DNA from: Mixophyes australis
Taxonomy: Eukaryota; Chordata; Amphibia; Anura; Limnodynastidae
Assembly: GCA_036250195.1 (NCBI GenBank)
Contig: JAVHZZ010000007.1
Location: forward strand, 159,478,399 to 159,542,398
Reading direction: 5' to 3'
Length of the DNA: 64,000 bases
A program made the translations under genes and the position numbers. Positions 63,368-64,000 of this stretch are shown one piece after another (position 1 is the first letter of the stretch; each line of letters opens with the position of its first letter). A model generated the notes under the pieces. That model had not been told where the DNA came from and ran no database searches. It saw only the letters and a list, made by a program, of their open reading frames with translations.

Positions 63368-64000
63368 GAAGCTGTACGTCATCTGAAGCTGTACGTCATC
63401 TGAAGCTGGCGTCATCTGAAGCTGGCGTCATCTGAAGCTGGCGTCATCTGAAGCTGTACGTCATGTGAAGCTGGCGTCATGTGAAGCTGTACGCCATGTG
63501 AAGCTGTACGTCATGTGAAGCTGGCGTCATCTGAAGCTGGCGTCATGTGAAGCTGGCGTCATCTGAAGCTGTTCTTCATCTGAAGCTGTACGTCATCTGA
63601 AGCTGGCGTCTTGTGAAGCTGTACGCCATGTGAAGCTGTACGTCATCTGAAGCTGTACATGATCTGAAGCTGGCGTCATGTAAAGCTGTACGTCATGTGA
63701 AGCTGGCATCATCTGAAGCTGGCGTCATCTGAAGCTGGCGTCATGTGAAGCTGTACGCCATGTGAAGCTGGCGTCATCTGAAGCTGGCGTCATCTGAAGC
63801 TGTACGTCATCTGAAGCTGTACGTCATGTGAAGCTGGCGTCATCTGAAGCTGGCGTCATCTGAAGCTGGCGTCATCTGAAGCTGGCGTCATCTGAAGCTG
63901 TACGTCATCTGAAGCTGGCGTCATCTGAAGCTGTACGTCATCTGAAGCTGTACGTCATCTGAAGCTGGCGTCATGTGAAGCTGGCGTCATGTGAAGCTGG
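63368..64000. repeat. 16/17-bp tandem array reaching the right edge
   Basis: Roughly 38 copies of GAAGCTGGCGTCATCT (16 bp) interleaved with GAAGCTGTACGTCATCT (17 bp) and CATGTG variants. It runs off the window. Confidence 0.95.

Overview
The window reads as vertebrate nuclear DNA, most likely amphibian (probably a frog). It has short phase-matched exons in long repeat-filled introns, and an abundance of tRNA-derived SINEs, Tc1/mariner, L2-like, LTR-like and MITE-like insertions. At least fourteen tandem-repeat arrays occupy very roughly 9-10 kb. There are no bacterial-style operons, and most long open frames are artefacts of tandem repeats whose units happen to lack stops.

Two cellular genes are convincing, and they point at each other. 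On the + strand, 1405-12666 carries the 3' part of a MARCO-like class A scavenger receptor: six Gly-X-Y exons (41 uninterrupted triplets) and two exons of a six-cysteine SRCR domain, stop at 12664-12666. The cytoplasmic, membrane and first collagen exons lie upstream of the window. On the - strand, a complete two-exon C1QL2 gene (secreted synaptic C1q-like protein, 248 codons) runs from its start at 61927 to its stop at 56986. MARCO and C1QL2 are also convergent neighbours in human, which supports both names.

The 44 kb between them holds no gene I can defend. It contains: a broken BED-finger/hAT-like gene (about 14.5-15.7 kb); a 32-bp AT-rich array (16.6-18.0 kb); a GC-rich transcription-unit-like repeat (18.2-20.8 kb) with a reverse-oriented relative at 48.8-50.6 kb; a dead Tc1 element (23.6-25.8 kb) bloated by a minisatellite made from its own coding sequence; SINEs; an L2-type reverse-transcriptase fragment (35.2 kb); a solo-LTR-like block (41.5 kb); nested MITEs (57.9-58.9 kb); and arrays at 36.0-37.5, 38.1-38.9, 43.5-44.1 and 63.4-64.0 kb.

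The strongest candidate for something undescribed is the GC-rich repeat family. In its promoter every recognisable element (four CCAAT boxes, a TGACGTCA CRE, a TATA box) sits in the centre of its own short palindrome. After a leader and a consensus 5' splice site there is an array of small hairpins whose stems differ from unit to unit but stay complementary, around a near-constant A-N-A/T-A-G loop. The reverse copy keeps the same layout with different stem sequences. Other notable points are a row of tandem decoy 5' splice sites beside the C1QL2 exon-1 donor, and a 43-bp minisatellite present in opposite orientations in a MARCO intron and 29 kb away.
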